Shown here: positions 21,652 through 31,673 of the stretch, in pieces
Position numbering within the stretch: the first letter of the stretch is position 1
Layout of the letters: each line of letters starts with the position of its first letter
DNA from: Enterobacter sp. BIGb0383
Lineage (GTDB): Bacteria > Pseudomonadota > Gammaproteobacteria > Enterobacterales > Enterobacteriaceae
Direction: 5' to 3'
Assembly: GCF_003751845.1 (NCBI RefSeq)
Contig: NZ_RJKQ01000002.1
Coordinates: forward strand, 1,054,001 to 1,118,000
DNA length: 64,000 nucleotides
Made by a program: the position numbers and the translations under genes
The notes under the pieces: model-generated
Databases searched by the model: none
The model's input: only the letters and a program-made list of their open reading frames with translations
What the model was told of the DNA's origin: nothing

Positions 21652-22425
21652 ATGCTGATTCTGATTTCACCGGCTAAAACGCTGGATTACCAAAGCCCGC
21701 TGGCAACCACCCGCTTTACCCGGCCCGAACTGCTGGATCACTCCCAACAGCTGATTCATGAAGCGCGCAAGCTCTCCGCACCGCAGATCGGCAAACTGAT
21801 GGGCATCAGCGATAAGCTCGCCGACCTCAACGCCACTCGCTTCCATGACTGGCAGCCGGATTTCACGCCGGATAACGCCCGCCAGGCGCTGCTCGCCTTT
21901 AAAGGCGATGTTTACACCGGCCTGCAGGCGGAAACCTTTAGCGAGGCGGATTTTGACTTTGCCCAGCAGCATCTGCGGATGCTTTCCGGCCTGTATGGAG
22001 TCCTGCGCCCGCTGGATCTGATGCAGCCCTACCGTCTGGAAATGGGGATCCGCCTCGCCAACGCTCGCGGCAAAGATCTGTACCAGTTCTGGGGGGATAT
22101 TATTACCGACAAGCTGAATGAGGCGCTTCGCGACCAGGGCGACAATGTGGTGGTTAACCTCGCCTCGGATGAGTACTACAAATCCGTGCGGCCGAAGCAG
22201 CTGGAGGCGCACATCGTGAAGCCGGTGTTCCTCGATGAGAAAAACGGCACCTTCAAGGTGATTAGCTTCTATGCCAAGAAAGCGCGTGGGTTGATGAGTC
22301 GCTATATCATTGAAAATCGACTGACCACGCCGGAACAGCTGAACGACTTTGACAGCGAAGGCTATTTCTTTGACGAAGCCGCGTCGTCAGAGCAGGAGAA
22401 AGTCTTTAAGCGCCACGAGCAGTAA
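21652..22425 (+). CDS. yaaA: YaaA, peroxide-stress protein (DUF328)
   Basis: DUF328/UPF0246 protein; in E. coli it limits unincorporated iron and protects DNA during peroxide stress, and is OxyR-regulated. 257 residues. Begins [17 protein letters not shown] with the family's PAK.L motif; [11 protein letters not shown] lies near 168 and [13 protein letters not shown] near 206. AAGGA precedes the ATG. Divergent from talB and convergent with thrC. Confidence 0.96.
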   Translation: MLILISPAKTLDYQSPLATTRFTRPELLDHSQQLIHEARKLSAPQIGKLMGISDKLADLNATRFHDWQPDFTPDNARQALLAFKGDVYTGLQAETFSEADFDFAQQHLRMLSGLYGVLRPLDLMQPYRLEMGIRLANARGKDLYQFWGDIITDKLNEALRDQGDNVVVNLASDEYYKSVRPKQLEAHIVKPVFLDEKNGTFKVISFYAKKARGLMSRYIIENRLTTPEQLNDFDSEGYFFDEAASSEQEKVFKRHEQ

Positions 22426-22439
22426 GGTCCCGACACAAT

Positions 22440-22478
22440 CTCTCCCTGTTTCCCCCCGCGCGGAGGGGAAACGGAGAG
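22440..22478. terminator. Shared stem-loop between yaaA and thrC
   Basis: Interrupted inverted repeat TCTCCcTGTTTCCCC...GGGGAAACgGAGAGA in the 54-nt gap between the convergent stops. The T-run is weak on both sides. Confidence 0.6.
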
Positions 22479-22479
22479 A

Positions 22480-23766
22480 TTACGCCTTCGCCATCATCAG
22501 CTTACGCAGCGCGGCAAAATCCGCCGGCAGACGCTCGGAGAGCAGCGGCAGATCGGCACGATCCGCCAGCTCTTTCGGCAGCGGCAGCGTTTCGCCCAGA
22601 ATCTCCTCAACGCTCTCTTTGAACTTCGCCGGATGGGCCGTTCCGAGGAACAGACCGTACTCGCCCGGATTCAGCTGGTCACGCAGCGCACGATACGCCA
22701 CCGCCGCATGCGGTTCAGAGGTGTAGCCCAGGGCTTTCAGCTCGCGCATGGTCGCTTTGGTGGTCTCATCGTCAACGGCCGCATAGCCCAGATCGCCCAG
22801 ACGCCAGATTTTACGGCGGAACAGTTCTTCCACACGCGGCCAGTTATTCGGCTGGCTGACGTCCATGGCGTTGGACAGGGTCGCCTGCGTCGTCTTCGGC
22901 GTCCACTCACCCTCTTTCAGGAAGCGCGGCACCGTGTCGTTGGCGTTGGTGGCGGCGATAAAACGCTTCACCGGCAGGCCAAGGGATTTTGCCAGCAGAC
23001 CCGCGGTCAGGTCGCCAAAGTTACCGCTCGGAACGGAGATAACCAGCTGATTGCGGGCTTCCTGCGGCAGCTGCGCCACGGCTTCGAAGTAGTAGCAGAT
23101 CTGCGCCAGCAGACGGCTGATGTTAATCGAGTTCGCCGAGTTCAGACCCAGAGCCACCTTCAGCTCCTCATCGTCAAAGGCCTGTTTGACCAGCGCCTGG
23201 CAGGCATCAAAGTCGCCATCGATAGAGACGGTTTCAATATTGCCGCCCAGGGTGCAGAACAGTTTCTCCTGCAGCGGGCTGATTTTGCCGTGCGGATAGA
23301 GAATGATAACGCGCACGTTTGGCAGGCCGTAAAACGCATGGGCCACGGCAGCACCGGTATCGCCGGAGGTCGCCGTCAGGATGGTTACCGGCTTATCGCC
23401 GCTGATATGCCCCAGCATCTGCGCCATAAAGCGGCCGCCGAAATCTTTAAACGCCAGGGTCGGGCCGTGGAACAGCTCCAGACAGCCGACGTCTTCCTGC
23501 ACCTGGCTCACCGGGGCCGGGAAGGCAAACGCCTTACGCACGCGGGCTTCGAGGATTTCCTGAGGAATTTCATCCCCGATAAACGCGGACAGAATTTTGG
23601 CGCTGCGGGGAACGAAATCTTCCTCCAGCATCGCATCCACGTCGGTCAGGCTGAATTCCGGCAGATCGTGCGGAAAGAACAGCCCCTGATTTTTACCCAG
23701 ACCCTGGGTGACGGCCTGCGCAAAGCTGACCTGCTCGTTATGATCTTTAAGATTGTAGAGTTTCAT
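22480..23766 (-). CDS. thrC: ThrC, threonine synthase
   Basis: PLP enzyme converting O-phosphohomoserine to threonine. 428 residues as in E. coli. The PLP lysine is Lys107 in LAFKDFGGRF; the phosphate-binding loop lies in TATSGDTGAA. Last gene of thrLABC, 3 nt after thrB. Confidence 0.98.
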   Translation of the reverse strand: MKLYNLKDHNEQVSFAQAVTQGLGKNQGLFFPHDLPEFSLTDVDAMLEEDFVPRSAKILSAFIGDEIPQEILEARVRKAFAFPAPVSQVQEDVGCLELFHGPTLAFKDFGGRFMAQMLGHISGDKPVTILTATSGDTGAAVAHAFYGLPNVRVIILYPHGKISPLQEKLFCTLGGNIETVSIDGDFDACQALVKQAFDDEELKVALGLNSANSINISRLLAQICYYFEAVAQLPQEARNQLVISVPSGNFGDLTAGLLAKSLGLPVKRFIAATNANDTVPRFLKEGEWTPKTTQATLSNAMDVSQPNNWPRVEELFRRKIWRLGDLGYAAVDDETTKATMRELKALGYTSEPHAAVAYRALRDQLNPGEYGLFLGTAHPAKFKESVEEILGETLPLPKELADRADLPLLSERLPADFAALRKLMMAKA

Positions 23767-23769
23767 GTC

Positions 23770-24699
23770 TTATCCTGTTACCCGTGCGCCTGCCGTATCC
23801 AGACGGCAAATATGAACAAAGCCTTCGTGATTCTGCAAATAGTGTTTACCCAGCCAGTCGGCAACGCGCTGCGCGGTGTCCGGCTTATCGCAAAGCGCAA
23901 ACAGCGTCGGCCCGGAGCCGGAAATACCGCAGGCCAGCGCACCGATATCGGCCACGGCCTGGCGCGCTTCATGGAAGCCCGGCAGCAGCTTAGTGCGGTA
24001 CGGCTCGGCAATCACGTCCTTCATTAACTTTGCCGCCAGTTCCGGCTGGCGGCTATAGCAGGCGTGAATAAAGCCCGCCAGATGGCGACCGTGGGCGATG
24101 CAGTCCTGACGACGATACTGCGCCGGCAGGATCGCCCGCGCTTCCGCCGTTGAGACCTTAATGCCCGGATAGGCCAGCACCCACAGCCACTCATCAAAGC
24201 CTGGCACCTGCTGGCTGATAATGCCGTTTTCTTCGATCATCAGCTGGATGCCGCCGAGGAAACAGGGTGCGACATTATCGTAATGCACGCTGCCGGAGAT
24301 GCGCCCTTCCAGCTCGCCCATCAGCGCCAGCATGCGGTCATCGTTCAACGGCTTGCCGCAGAATTCGTTCATCGCCACCAGGGCTGCGACCACCGAACAG
24401 GCGCTGGAGCCGAGGCCGGAGCCAATCGGCATATTCTTTTCCAGGGTCATCACCACCGGGATGGTTTTGCCGATCTCCTGGCAGAAGCGCTCCCAGCACT
24501 GATAGACGATATTCTCGCGGGGCTCCGTCGGCAGTTTGCTGGCAAAGCGCCCGATGTTTTGCAGACTGAAGCTATCGGCCGCCTCAACGGAGACATTGTC
24601 CCCCAGCAGGGTTCCATCTATCGGCGTGACCGCCGCGCCCAGCACATCAAACCCAACGCTCATATTGGCGCTGGAGGCCGGGGCATACACTTTGACCAT
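23770..24699 (-). CDS. thrB: ThrB, homoserine kinase
   Basis: GHMP-family kinase phosphorylating homoserine. 309 residues. The ATP-binding GHMP motif [16 protein letters not shown] lies near 91-106 and the C-terminal [12 protein letters not shown] near 258. One nucleotide separates it from thrA and three from thrC. Confidence 0.98.
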   Translation of the reverse strand: MVKVYAPASSANMSVGFDVLGAAVTPIDGTLLGDNVSVEAADSFSLQNIGRFASKLPTEPRENIVYQCWERFCQEIGKTIPVVMTLEKNMPIGSGLGSSACSVVAALVAMNEFCGKPLNDDRMLALMGELEGRISGSVHYDNVAPCFLGGIQLMIEENGIISQQVPGFDEWLWVLAYPGIKVSTAEARAILPAQYRRQDCIAHGRHLAGFIHACYSRQPELAAKLMKDVIAEPYRTKLLPGFHEARQAVADIGALACGISGSGPTLFALCDKPDTAQRVADWLGKHYLQNHEGFVHICRLDTAGARVTG

Positions 24700-24700
24700 G

Positions 24701-27163
24701 TTAAACTCCTAACTTCCAGGACAGGGTACGCAGCAGGTCGGCAAAGACCCCCGCCGCCGTCACGTCATTGCCCGCCCCGTAACCGCGCAGCACCAGCGGC
24801 AGCGGTTGATAATAGTGGCTGTAGAAGGCCAGCGCATTCTCGCCGTTCTTCACTTTATACAGCGGATCGTTACCGTCCACCTCGGCAATTTTCACCCGGC
24901 AGACGCCGTCTTCTTCGATATTCCCGACATAGCGTAACACCTTACCTTCATCACGCGCTTTCGCGACGCGGTCGGCGAAGTGGGCATCAAGCTGCGGCAG
25001 ACGCGCCATAAACGCGTCGGTATCGCCCGAGGCGTCAAAGCTTTCCGGCAGCGCCGACTCGACGACAATGTCGCTGAGCTCCAGGCTACGGCCGGTTTCG
25101 CGGGCCAGAATCAGCAGCTTACGCGCCACGTCCATCCCGGAGAGATCCTCACGCGGATCGGGTTCGGTATAGCCCATTTCACGCGCCAGGCCGGTGGCTT
25201 CGGAGAGGCTCATCCCTTCATCCAGCTTGCCGAAAATAAACGACAGAGAACCGGACAGGATCCCGGAGAAACGCTGCAGCTCATCGCCCGCATTCAGCAG
25301 GTTCTGCAGGTTTTCGATCACCGGCAGGCCCGCGCCGACGTTGGTGTCGTAGAGGAATTTGCGCCGGGATTTGCTGGCCGCGTGACGCAGCTGATGGTAG
25401 TAATCCATCGACGAGGTGTTGGCCTTTTTGTTCGGCGTCACCACGTGGAAACCTTCGCGCAGGAAGTCCGCATACTGATCGGCCACGGCCTGATGCGACG
25501 TACAGTCGACGATAACCGGGTTCAGGAGATGGTACTCTTTCACCAGGCGGATCAGACGGCCCAGATTAAACGGCTCTTTCGCCTCCGCCAGCTCGACCTG
25601 CCAGTTGTCGAGATTCAGACCGTGAACGTTGGTGAGCAGCGCTTTCGAGTTTGCCACGCCGCAAACGCGCAGGTCGATATGTTTGCTTTTTAGCCATGCC
25701 TGCTGGCGCTTAAGCTGCTCCAGCAGCGCGCCGCCGACGCCGCCAACGCCGATAACAAAGACTTCGATCACCTGGTCGGTATTAAACAGCATCTGGTGGG
25801 TCACGCGAACGCCAACGGTGGCATCGTCATTGCTGACCACCACGGAAATTGAGCGCTCCGAGGAGCCCTGCGCAATGGCGACGATATTGATATTCGCCCG
25901 GGCCAGTGCGGCAAAGAATTTCGCTGAGATGCCGCGCAGGGTACGCATTCCGTCACCCACCACGGAGATAATCGCCAGACGCTCCATAATGGCCAGCGGC
26001 TCCAGCAGCTCCTCTTTCAGCTCCAGGTAGAACTCCTCTTCCATCGCTTTTTTCGCACGCGCACAGTCGCTCTGCGGCACGCAGAAGCTGATGCTGTACT
26101 CGGAAGAGGACTGGGTGATCAGCACCACGGAAATACCGGCGCGTGACATGGTGGCAAAAACGCGGGCCGCCATACCGACCATGCCTTTCATCCCCGGGCC
26201 GGAGACGTTAAACATCGCCATATTATTGAGGTTGGAGATCCCCTTCACCGGCAGTTCATCTTCATCCTGGCTGGCGCCGATCAGGGTGCCCGGCGCCTGA
26301 GGGTTGCCGGTGTTTTTGATCAGGCAAGGGATCTGGAACTGGGCGATGGGCGCGATAGTGCGCGGGTGCAGAACTTTAGCACCAAAGTAGGACAGCTCCA
26401 TCGCTTCCTGATAGGACATGGATTTCAGCAGACGCGCATCGGGAACCTGACGCGGATCGCAGGTATAGACCCCGTCAACGTCGGTCCAGATTTCACAGCA
26501 GTCGGCGCGCAGACAGGCAGCCAGAACCGCCGCCGAGTAGTCAGAGCCGTTACGACCCAGCACCACCAGCTCGCCTTTTTCATTCCCGGCGGTAAACCCG
26601 GCCATCAGCACCATATGGTCTGACGGGATACGGCTGGCAACGATACGGCGGGTAGACTCGGCAATATCCACGGTGGATTCAAGGTAGTGGCCCACCGCCA
26701 GCAGTTTTTCCACAGGGTCGATCACAGAGACCTTGTGGCCACGTGCTTCAAGCAGACCCGCCATAATGGCGATAGAGAGCTTTTCCCCGCGGCAAATCAA
26801 CGCGGCATTGATAGCGTCCGGGCACTGGCCGAGCAGGCTGATGCCGTGCAGGACATGTTTGATCTGCGCAAATTCTTGTTCGACAAAGGCTTTGAGCTGG
26901 GCGAGGGGGAAACCAGGCTGATCGTCAGCCAGGCCCTGGAGCAGGTCAGCAAAGATACGTTCGGCGTCGCTAATGTTCGGTACGGCATCCTGCCCGCTAA
27001 TGGTTTTTTCAATCATCGCCACCAGATGATTGGTGATTTTTGCCGGGGCAGAGAGCACTGTAGCGACCTGCCCCTGCCTGGCATTGCTTTCCAATATGTC
27101 GGCAACACGCTGAAAACGTTCCGCGTTTGCCACTGATGTACCGCCAAACTTCAACACTCGCAT
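24701..27163 (-). CDS. thrA: ThrA, aspartokinase I / homoserine dehydrogenase I
   Basis: Bifunctional first and third step of threonine synthesis, feedback-inhibited by threonine. 820 residues, started at [17 protein letters not shown] as in E. coli (the longer frame adds 30). Aspartokinase part: KFGGTS at 5-10 and [13 protein letters not shown] near 203. ACT regulatory region about 315-460. Homoserine dehydrogenase part: [14 protein letters not shown] near 467 and the catalytic-lysine region [14 protein letters not shown] near 573. Confidence 0.98.
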   Translation of the reverse strand: MRVLKFGGTSVANAERFQRVADILESNARQGQVATVLSAPAKITNHLVAMIEKTISGQDAVPNISDAERIFADLLQGLADDQPGFPLAQLKAFVEQEFAQIKHVLHGISLLGQCPDAINAALICRGEKLSIAIMAGLLEARGHKVSVIDPVEKLLAVGHYLESTVDIAESTRRIVASRIPSDHMVLMAGFTAGNEKGELVVLGRNGSDYSAAVLAACLRADCCEIWTDVDGVYTCDPRQVPDARLLKSMSYQEAMELSYFGAKVLHPRTIAPIAQFQIPCLIKNTGNPQAPGTLIGASQDEDELPVKGISNLNNMAMFNVSGPGMKGMVGMAARVFATMSRAGISVVLITQSSSEYSISFCVPQSDCARAKKAMEEEFYLELKEELLEPLAIMERLAIISVVGDGMRTLRGISAKFFAALARANINIVAIAQGSSERSISVVVSNDDATVGVRVTHQMLFNTDQVIEVFVIGVGGVGGALLEQLKRQQAWLKSKHIDLRVCGVANSKALLTNVHGLNLDNWQVELAEAKEPFNLGRLIRLVKEYHLLNPVIVDCTSHQAVADQYADFLREGFHVVTPNKKANTSSMDYYHQLRHAASKSRRKFLYDTNVGAGLPVIENLQNLLNAGDELQRFSGILSGSLSFIFGKLDEGMSLSEATGLAREMGYTEPDPREDLSGMDVARKLLILARETGRSLELSDIVVESALPESFDASGDTDAFMARLPQLDAHFADRVAKARDEGKVLRYVGNIEEDGVCRVKIAEVDGNDPLYKVKNGENALAFYSHYYQPLPLVLRGYGAGNDVTAAGVFADLLRTLSWKLGV

Positions 27164-27188
27164 GGTATACCCCTGTGATCTTTGGTCG

Positions 27189-27224
27189 AAAAAAAAGCCC
27201 GCACTGTTCGGTGCGGGCTTTTTT
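27189..27224 (-). terminator. thr operon attenuator
   Basis: Rho-independent terminator between thrL and thrA: stem AGCCCGCAC...GTGCGGGCT flanked by a T-run on the minus strand. With the thrL Thr/Ile codons it forms the classical attenuation control. Confidence 0.93.
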
Positions 27225-27242
27225 CTGTGTTTCCTGTACGCG

Positions 27243-27311
27243 TCAGCCCGCACCGATACCTGTGGTAATGGTGGTGGTTGTAATCGTGGTGATTGTGCTG
27301 ATGCGAATCAT
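27243..27311 (-). CDS. thrL: ThrL, thr operon leader peptide
   Basis: A 22-codon leader ORF starting [10 protein letters not shown] and ending TTGIGAG, just upstream of the attenuator. It contains nine Thr and six Ile codons; their translation rate, set by charged tRNA-Thr and tRNA-Ile, decides whether the attenuator forms. E. coli K-12 thrL has 21 codons with eight Thr and four Ile, so this version is one codon longer and richer in control codons. Confidence 0.95.
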   Translation of the reverse strand: MIRISTITTITTTTITTGIGAG

Positions 27312-27339
27312 GGATGTTGTGTGCTCTGTTATTTTAAAC

Positions 27340-27395
27340 TGCCTGTCGTGTATGCCTATACGGTTAAAGTATCCGTCAGCTTAAGTCAATGAATT
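27340..27395 (-). promoter_or_regulatory. thrLABC promoter region
   Basis: Minus-strand sequence resembles the E. coli thr promoter: TTGACT (plus 27384-27389), then ATACTTTAACC and TATAGG (plus 27355-27360). Exact -10/-35 pairing is not certain because TTGACT and TATAGG are 23 bp apart. Nothing else is evident between 27396 and lasT. Confidence 0.5.
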
Positions 27396-27522
27396 TCGCA
27401 TTTGCTCACATTTTAATCGCTCTCGGATATCCACTGAATAAGAGGGGTTCTTTAACCCAAATACGCTAATCCATCCAAAACAAACAGAACATAACGTCAT
27501 AGAAAAAACTTATTACCGGATT

Positions 27523-28209
27523 TTAATCGGAGAGCTTTTTTTCAATATCGTGCAGTAAACGGTGCAGCATCGCCGTGTCCCGCTGCTCAAGCAACCCGAT
27601 ACGCTGCTGCAGCCAGTCGGCCAGTTTGAGGTCGCCCGTCACCTCCAGTCGCTCAAGCAGGCGCAACCCGCGCATACGTAAGGCCTGCAACTGATTGTCA
27701 TCACCTGAGGGGCGCGCATCGGGCAGAGTTTGCATTAAAGACGCTAACTGATAGCAATACACCATCACCGCCTGGCCCAGATTCAGGGAAGGATAATCCG
27801 CCACCATCGGCACACCGGTGAGCACATCGGCCAGGGCCAGTTCGTCATTGGTCAGGCCGGAATCTTCGCGACCGAAAACCAGCGCGGCGGTGCCCATCCA
27901 CTGCGCTTTTTCACTTAATAGCGGCAGCAATTCCTGGGGCGTGGCGTAGTAATGAAAGCGTGCGCGACTGCGGGCGGTGGTGGCGATCGTGAAATCAACA
28001 TCCTTTAGCGCATCGGCCAGAGTCGGGTAAGTTTCAATATTATCAATAACATCTCCGGAGCCATGCGCCACAATCCGCGTCGCGGGCAGCAGATGGGCTT
28101 CGCTGTCGACAATGCGCATCTGCGTAAAGCCCATGGTCTTCATCGCCCTGGCGGCGGCCCCGATATTTTCGGCTCTCGCCGGCGCAACCAGCACAATTAA
28201 TAAACGCAT
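27523..28209 (-). CDS. lasT: LasT (YjtD), TrmH/TrmJ-family tRNA/rRNA methyltransferase
   Basis: SPOUT-class putative RNA 2'-O-methyltransferase. 228 residues when started at MRLLIVLVAPARAENIG, as in E. coli; the longer frame adds nine. SPOUT knot motifs: NIGAAARAMKTMGF near 15-28, LVFGREDSGLTNDEL near 110, and PSLNLGQAVMVYCYQL near 140. In E. coli LasT sits between yjjY and thrL, the same as here. Biochemical target is not established. Confidence 0.93.
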   Translation of the reverse strand: MRLLIVLVAPARAENIGAAARAMKTMGFTQMRIVDSEAHLLPATRIVAHGSGDVIDNIETYPTLADALKDVDFTIATTARSRARFHYYATPQELLPLLSEKAQWMGTAALVFGREDSGLTNDELALADVLTGVPMVADYPSLNLGQAVMVYCYQLASLMQTLPDARPSGDDNQLQALRMRGLRLLERLEVTGDLKLADWLQQRIGLLEQRDTAMLHRLLHDIEKKLSD

Positions 28210-28301
28210 TTTACCTTCTCTTCTCTTTTCAACCACGCGAAGCTTCTCCTGAACGTCAAGATATTACGCATCGCGAAATTACAAAACCGCAACAAAAACC
28301 G

Positions 28302-28358
28302 TTGAAATTGCGTTTCGAAACAGTTAAAAGGAGCTAATCTGTTTCAGAATGCAATTCA
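28302..28358. repeat. Imperfect 20-nt inverted repeat upstream of arcA/yjjY
   Basis: Left arm 28302-28323 ends CGTTTCGAAACAG; right arm 28339-28358 begins CTGTTTCAGAATGC. The arms pair over about 18 positions with small bulges around a 15-nt spacer. It lies in the 399-bp gene-free stretch 28210-28608, which holds no other recognised gene and presumably carries lasT and arcA promoters. Confidence 0.6.
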
Positions 28359-28608
28359 CCAAAACTATGTTAACAGAACAAACATATCCTTATGTTTATT
28401 CATGGTAATTTAAGTCGTCCCGCGTTGCACCAGTAGGGTTCAGTCTGTTTATCAGTTAATCAGCGCAACTATCTGAGTTGTTGAAAAATTGTGATTAAAG
28501 CTAGCATTCAGATACGATGATTTCATCAAAGTGTTAACGTGCTACAATTGAACTTGATATATGTCAACGAAGCGTAGTTTTATTGGGTGTTATGTGTCTC
28601 TTAGCCTG

Positions 28609-28749
28609 TTATGTTGCTGTTAAAATGGTTAGGATTACAGCCGTTTTTGACACTGTCGGGTCCAGAGGGAAAGTACCCACGACCAAGCTAATGATGTTGT
28701 TGACGTTGATGGAAAGTGCATCAAGAACGCAATTACGTACTTTAGTCAT
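28609..28749 (-). CDS. yjjY: YjjY, small conserved protein of unknown function
   Basis: 46-codon ORF beginning MTKVRNCVLDALSINVNNII and ending ILTILTAT. It is almost identical to E. coli YjjY (I see a Gln to Leu change). Located between lasT and arcA and antisense to the arcA leader. Its function is unknown; the conservation may reflect the regulatory DNA or arcA leader RNA that it overlaps. Confidence 0.75.
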   Translation of the reverse strand: MTKVRNCVLDALSINVNNIISLVVGTFPLDPTVSKTAVILTILTAT

Positions 28750-28845
28750 GTTACGCCGGTCATGTTAATTTGCGACATGTATCAGGCAGGTCAGGGACTT
28801 TTGTACTTCCTGTTTCGATTTAGTTGGCAAATTTAGGTAGCAAAC

Positions 28846-29562
28846 ATGCAGACCCCGCACATTCTTATCGTTGAAGACGAGTTGGTTACACGCAACACGT
28901 TGAAAAGCATTTTCGAAGCGGAAGGCTATGATGTATTCGAAGCGACAGATGGCGCGGAAATGCATCAAATCCTCTCCGAAAATGATGTAAACCTGGTGAT
29001 CATGGACATCAACCTGCCCGGCAAAAACGGTCTTTTGCTGGCACGCGAGCTGCGCGAGCAGGCTAACGTTGCGCTGATGTTCCTGACCGGTCGTGATAAC
29101 GAAGTCGACAAAATCCTCGGCCTGGAAATCGGCGCCGACGACTACATCACCAAACCGTTTAACCCTCGCGAGCTGACTATCCGTGCCCGCAACCTGCTGT
29201 CCCGTACCATGAATCTGGGTACCGTCAGCGAAGAGCGTCGCAGCGTTGAAAGCTACAAGTTCAACGGCTGGGAGCTGGATATCAACAGCCGCTCGCTGGT
29301 CAGCCCTAACGGTGAGCAGTACAAGCTGCCGCGTAGCGAGTTCCGCGCGATGCTGCACTTCTGCGAAAACCCGGGCAAAATTCAGTCCCGTGCCGAACTG
29401 CTGAAAAAAATGACCGGCCGTGAGCTGAAGCCGCACGACCGTACGGTTGACGTAACCATTCGTCGCATCCGTAAGCATTTCGAATCCACTCCGGATACCC
29501 CGGAAATCATCGCTACCATTCACGGTGAAGGCTACCGTTTCTGCGGCGACCTGCTGGATTAA
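28846..29562 (+). CDS. arcA: ArcA, response regulator of aerobic/anaerobic respiration
   Basis: OmpR-family regulator phosphorylated by ArcB; mainly represses aerobic metabolism under low oxygen. 238 residues. The receiver domain has phospho-acceptor Asp54 ([10 protein letters not shown]), the acidic pair Glu10-Asp11, and Lys in TKPFNPREL near 102. The C-terminal winged helix (about 135-235) has [16 protein letters not shown]. Strong terminator follows. Confidence 0.98.
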   Translation: MQTPHILIVEDELVTRNTLKSIFEAEGYDVFEATDGAEMHQILSENDVNLVIMDINLPGKNGLLLARELREQANVALMFLTGRDNEVDKILGLEIGADDYITKPFNPRELTIRARNLLSRTMNLGTVSEERRSVESYKFNGWELDINSRSLVSPNGEQYKLPRSEFRAMLHFCENPGKIQSRAELLKKMTGRELKPHDRTVDVTIRRIRKHFESTPDTPEIIATIHGEGYRFCGDLLD

Positions 29563-29571
29563 ACCACTCTG

Positions 29572-29597
29572 AACGGCGCTTCGGCGCCGTTTTTTTC
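29572..29597 (+). terminator. arcA terminator
   Basis: AACGGCGC-ttc-GGCGCCGTT hairpin followed by a run of T, 10 nt after the arcA stop. Confidence 0.92.
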
Positions 29598-29761
29598 TCA
29601 CAATGAGAGCGTTTGTATCAATCTGATTCACAAAGCAATCTGCCGTTTCACCCCCTCTGAATTACCCCATCCTGCTTACGCGATTCGTCTCGCATAACCT
29701 CTTTTTCGTCCACGCTTAAAGCCCGTACCGTGCCGCATTTTTCCCCCTGCCCGCTGCGCTC

Positions 29762-29777
29762 TGGCATGTCCCTTGCT
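29762..29777 (+). promoter_or_regulatory. Sigma54 (-24/-12) promoter before the OFA transporter
   Basis: TGGCATGTCCCTTGCT has GG and GC exactly 10 nt apart and matches the TGGCAc-N5-TTGCw consensus except one base. Predicted transcript start is about 29789, 26 nt before the ATG. The rest of 29598-29761 shows no gene; a distal activator site should lie there but I cannot assign one. Confidence 0.72.
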
Positions 29778-29814
29778 ACCAGACACATCTCACTATCCTG
29801 GCAGGAGACTCGCC

Positions 29815-31425
29815 ATGCAGCACGTACACCCAGGCTTCTTTGATAAAAAACGGATTATCGCCAGACCCGGTTTTAACCGCTGGCTGGTTCCCCCGGCCGC
29901 GCTGGCTATTCACCTTTGTATTGGGATGGCTTACGGTTTCTCTGTGTTCTGGCTTCCTATGTCACAGCTGATTGGCAGGCCCTGTACCATAGAGAGTTCC
30001 GTCTGGCATCAGCTCACAGCCACGAACTGCGACTGGCGTATCTCTCTGCTGGGCTGGACCTATACGCTGTTCTTTATTTTTCTCGGCTGCTCGGCGGCTT
30101 TATGGGGACAGTGGCTGGAAAAAGCCGGTCCGCGCAAGGTCGGGATGGTCGCAACGGCATGCTGGTGCGGAGGCCTGCTGCTGGCTGCGCTTGCCGTGTA
30201 TCAGCATCAGCTCTGGCTGCTGTGGCTGGGCGCGGGCATGATTGGCGGAATCGGGCTCGGGCTGGGCTATATCTCACCGGTCTCCACGCTACTACGCTGG
30301 TTTCCCGATAAGCGCGGAATGGCGGCGGGGATGGCGATTATGGGGTTTGGCGGCGGCGCAATGATTGGCGCGCCTTTCGCCAATAAGCTGATGACCTTCT
30401 GGGCGGCCGACGGCGGTCAGGGCGTATGGCAAACCTTCCTCACGCTGGCGATAATCTACTTTGTGTTTATGCTCGGAGGAACGCTGAGCTACCGTATTCC
30501 GCCGATTGGCTGGCGCCCCCTTGGCTGGCAGCCTTCACAAAAAGCCGGAGCCGGTACGGAACGTCTCGCTGTCCACGTCAGCGTCGCCTGTAAAACCCGC
30601 CAGTTCTGGTTGCTGTGGCTGGTACTGTGCCTGAATGTCTCGGCCGGTATCGGCATACTGGGCATGGCTTCCCCCATGCTGCAGGAGATTTTCGCGGGGA
30701 AACTGCTGGGCAATACGCTCAGCTGGCATCAGCTGAATGCCGCGCAGCTCACCCAGATTGCGGCAATTGCCGCTGGCTTTACCGGGCTGCTCAGCCTGTT
30801 CAACATTGGCGGCCGCTTCTTCTGGGCTTCCCTGTCGGACTTTCTCGGGAGGAAGCTCACCTTTGCGGTGTTCTTTACCCTCGGTGCCGCGCTGTATCTC
30901 GCCACGACCTTTGCCAGCAGCGAGAGTAGCCTGTTCCTGTTTGTGCTGATTTTTTGCGTCATTATCTCCATGTACGGCGGCGGCTTTGCCACGATCCCGG
31001 CCTATCTTGCCGATCTCTTCGGCACGCAGATGGTTGGAGCCATCCATGGTCGGCTCCTCACCGCCTGGTCCGCGGCCGGGATCCTTGGCCCCGTCCTGGT
31101 GAATTATCTGCGCGAATACCAGCTGGCGCTGGGGATCGCCCCGGCCCGCATCTATGACACGACGTTATACGTGCTGGCGATACTGCTGTGCACTGGCTTT
31201 ATCTGCAATCTGCTGGTCAGGCCGGTTCCGGCAAAATATGCCATGACCGAAGCGCAGCTACAGGAAGCCACCTCCGTGTATACACCCGATCCGAGCCTGC
31301 CGCTGGAATGGCAGGCGAACCGGAGCAGCTATCCCTGGGCCGTTATCGCCTGGCTTATCGTCGGGCTACCGCTGCTGTGGGGCATTACCGTCACCCTCCG
31401 CCAAAGCGCCCGTTTTTTCCTTTGA
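29815..31425 (+). CDS. OFA-family MFS transporter
   Basis: Major-facilitator transporter of the oxalate/formate antiporter family, twelve hydrophobic helices. Start chosen at MQHVHPGFFDKKR, after a good AGGAG, giving 536 residues; the frame extends 14 codons upstream but that would cross the sigma54 promoter. Features: AIHLCIGMAYGFSVFWLPMS in helix 1, RWFPDKRGMAAGMAIMGFGGGA near 161, and GGRFFWASLSDFLGRK near 337. A small membrane protein follows 11 nt later. Likely substrate is a carboxylate such as formate, oxalate or pyruvate; not provable here. Confidence 0.88.
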   Translation: MQHVHPGFFDKKRIIARPGFNRWLVPPAALAIHLCIGMAYGFSVFWLPMSQLIGRPCTIESSVWHQLTATNCDWRISLLGWTYTLFFIFLGCSAALWGQWLEKAGPRKVGMVATACWCGGLLLAALAVYQHQLWLLWLGAGMIGGIGLGLGYISPVSTLLRWFPDKRGMAAGMAIMGFGGGAMIGAPFANKLMTFWAADGGQGVWQTFLTLAIIYFVFMLGGTLSYRIPPIGWRPLGWQPSQKAGAGTERLAVHVSVACKTRQFWLLWLVLCLNVSAGIGILGMASPMLQEIFAGKLLGNTLSWHQLNAAQLTQIAAIAAGFTGLLSLFNIGGRFFWASLSDFLGRKLTFAVFFTLGAALYLATTFASSESSLFLFVLIFCVIISMYGGGFATIPAYLADLFGTQMVGAIHGRLLTAWSAAGILGPVLVNYLREYQLALGIAPARIYDTTLYVLAILLCTGFICNLLVRPVPAKYAMTEAQLQEATSVYTPDPSLPLEWQANRSSYPWAVIAWLIVGLPLLWGITVTLRQSARFFL

Positions 31426-31436
31426 ACGAGCCAGTC

Positions 31437-31634
31437 ATGCGCAGATTCACGCGGGTACTGCTGCTGACTCTGGCCATTGGCTGGAGCAGCCTGCGCCTGA
31501 CGTACTGGTTTATGGGAAACTTTGCCAACAGCCCCGATGATCCACTTATCTATCTTATCCTGAAGCTGGTCATTTTCTGTGGTTCACTGGCGGCAGCACT
31601 CTATATTACGCGCCATCGCCACCTCCAGAGCTAG
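31437..31634 (+). CDS. Small membrane protein, probable partner of the OFA transporter
   Basis: 65 residues starting MRRFTRVLLLTLAIGWSSLR with two hydrophobic segments (about 7-24 and 40-58) and a short basic C-terminus. Located 11 nt after the OFA transporter, on the same transcript. Small two-helix proteins are often encoded just after OFA transporters and are annotated as transporter small subunits; that role is inferred from position. Confidence 0.72.
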   Translation: MRRFTRVLLLTLAIGWSSLRLTYWFMGNFANSPDDPLIYLILKLVIFCGSLAAALYITRHRHLQS

Positions 31635-31673
31635 TCATTCAGGCACAGTCCGGGCCTGAATGACGCGCCAGGT

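Noticed and set aside
22633-24027. 464-residue plus-strand open frame over thrC and thrB
   Set aside because: Spans two real genes antisense; composition biased and no recognisable domain.
28765-29631. 288-residue minus-strand open frame opposite arcA
   Set aside because: Antisense to arcA and its terminator; no motif.
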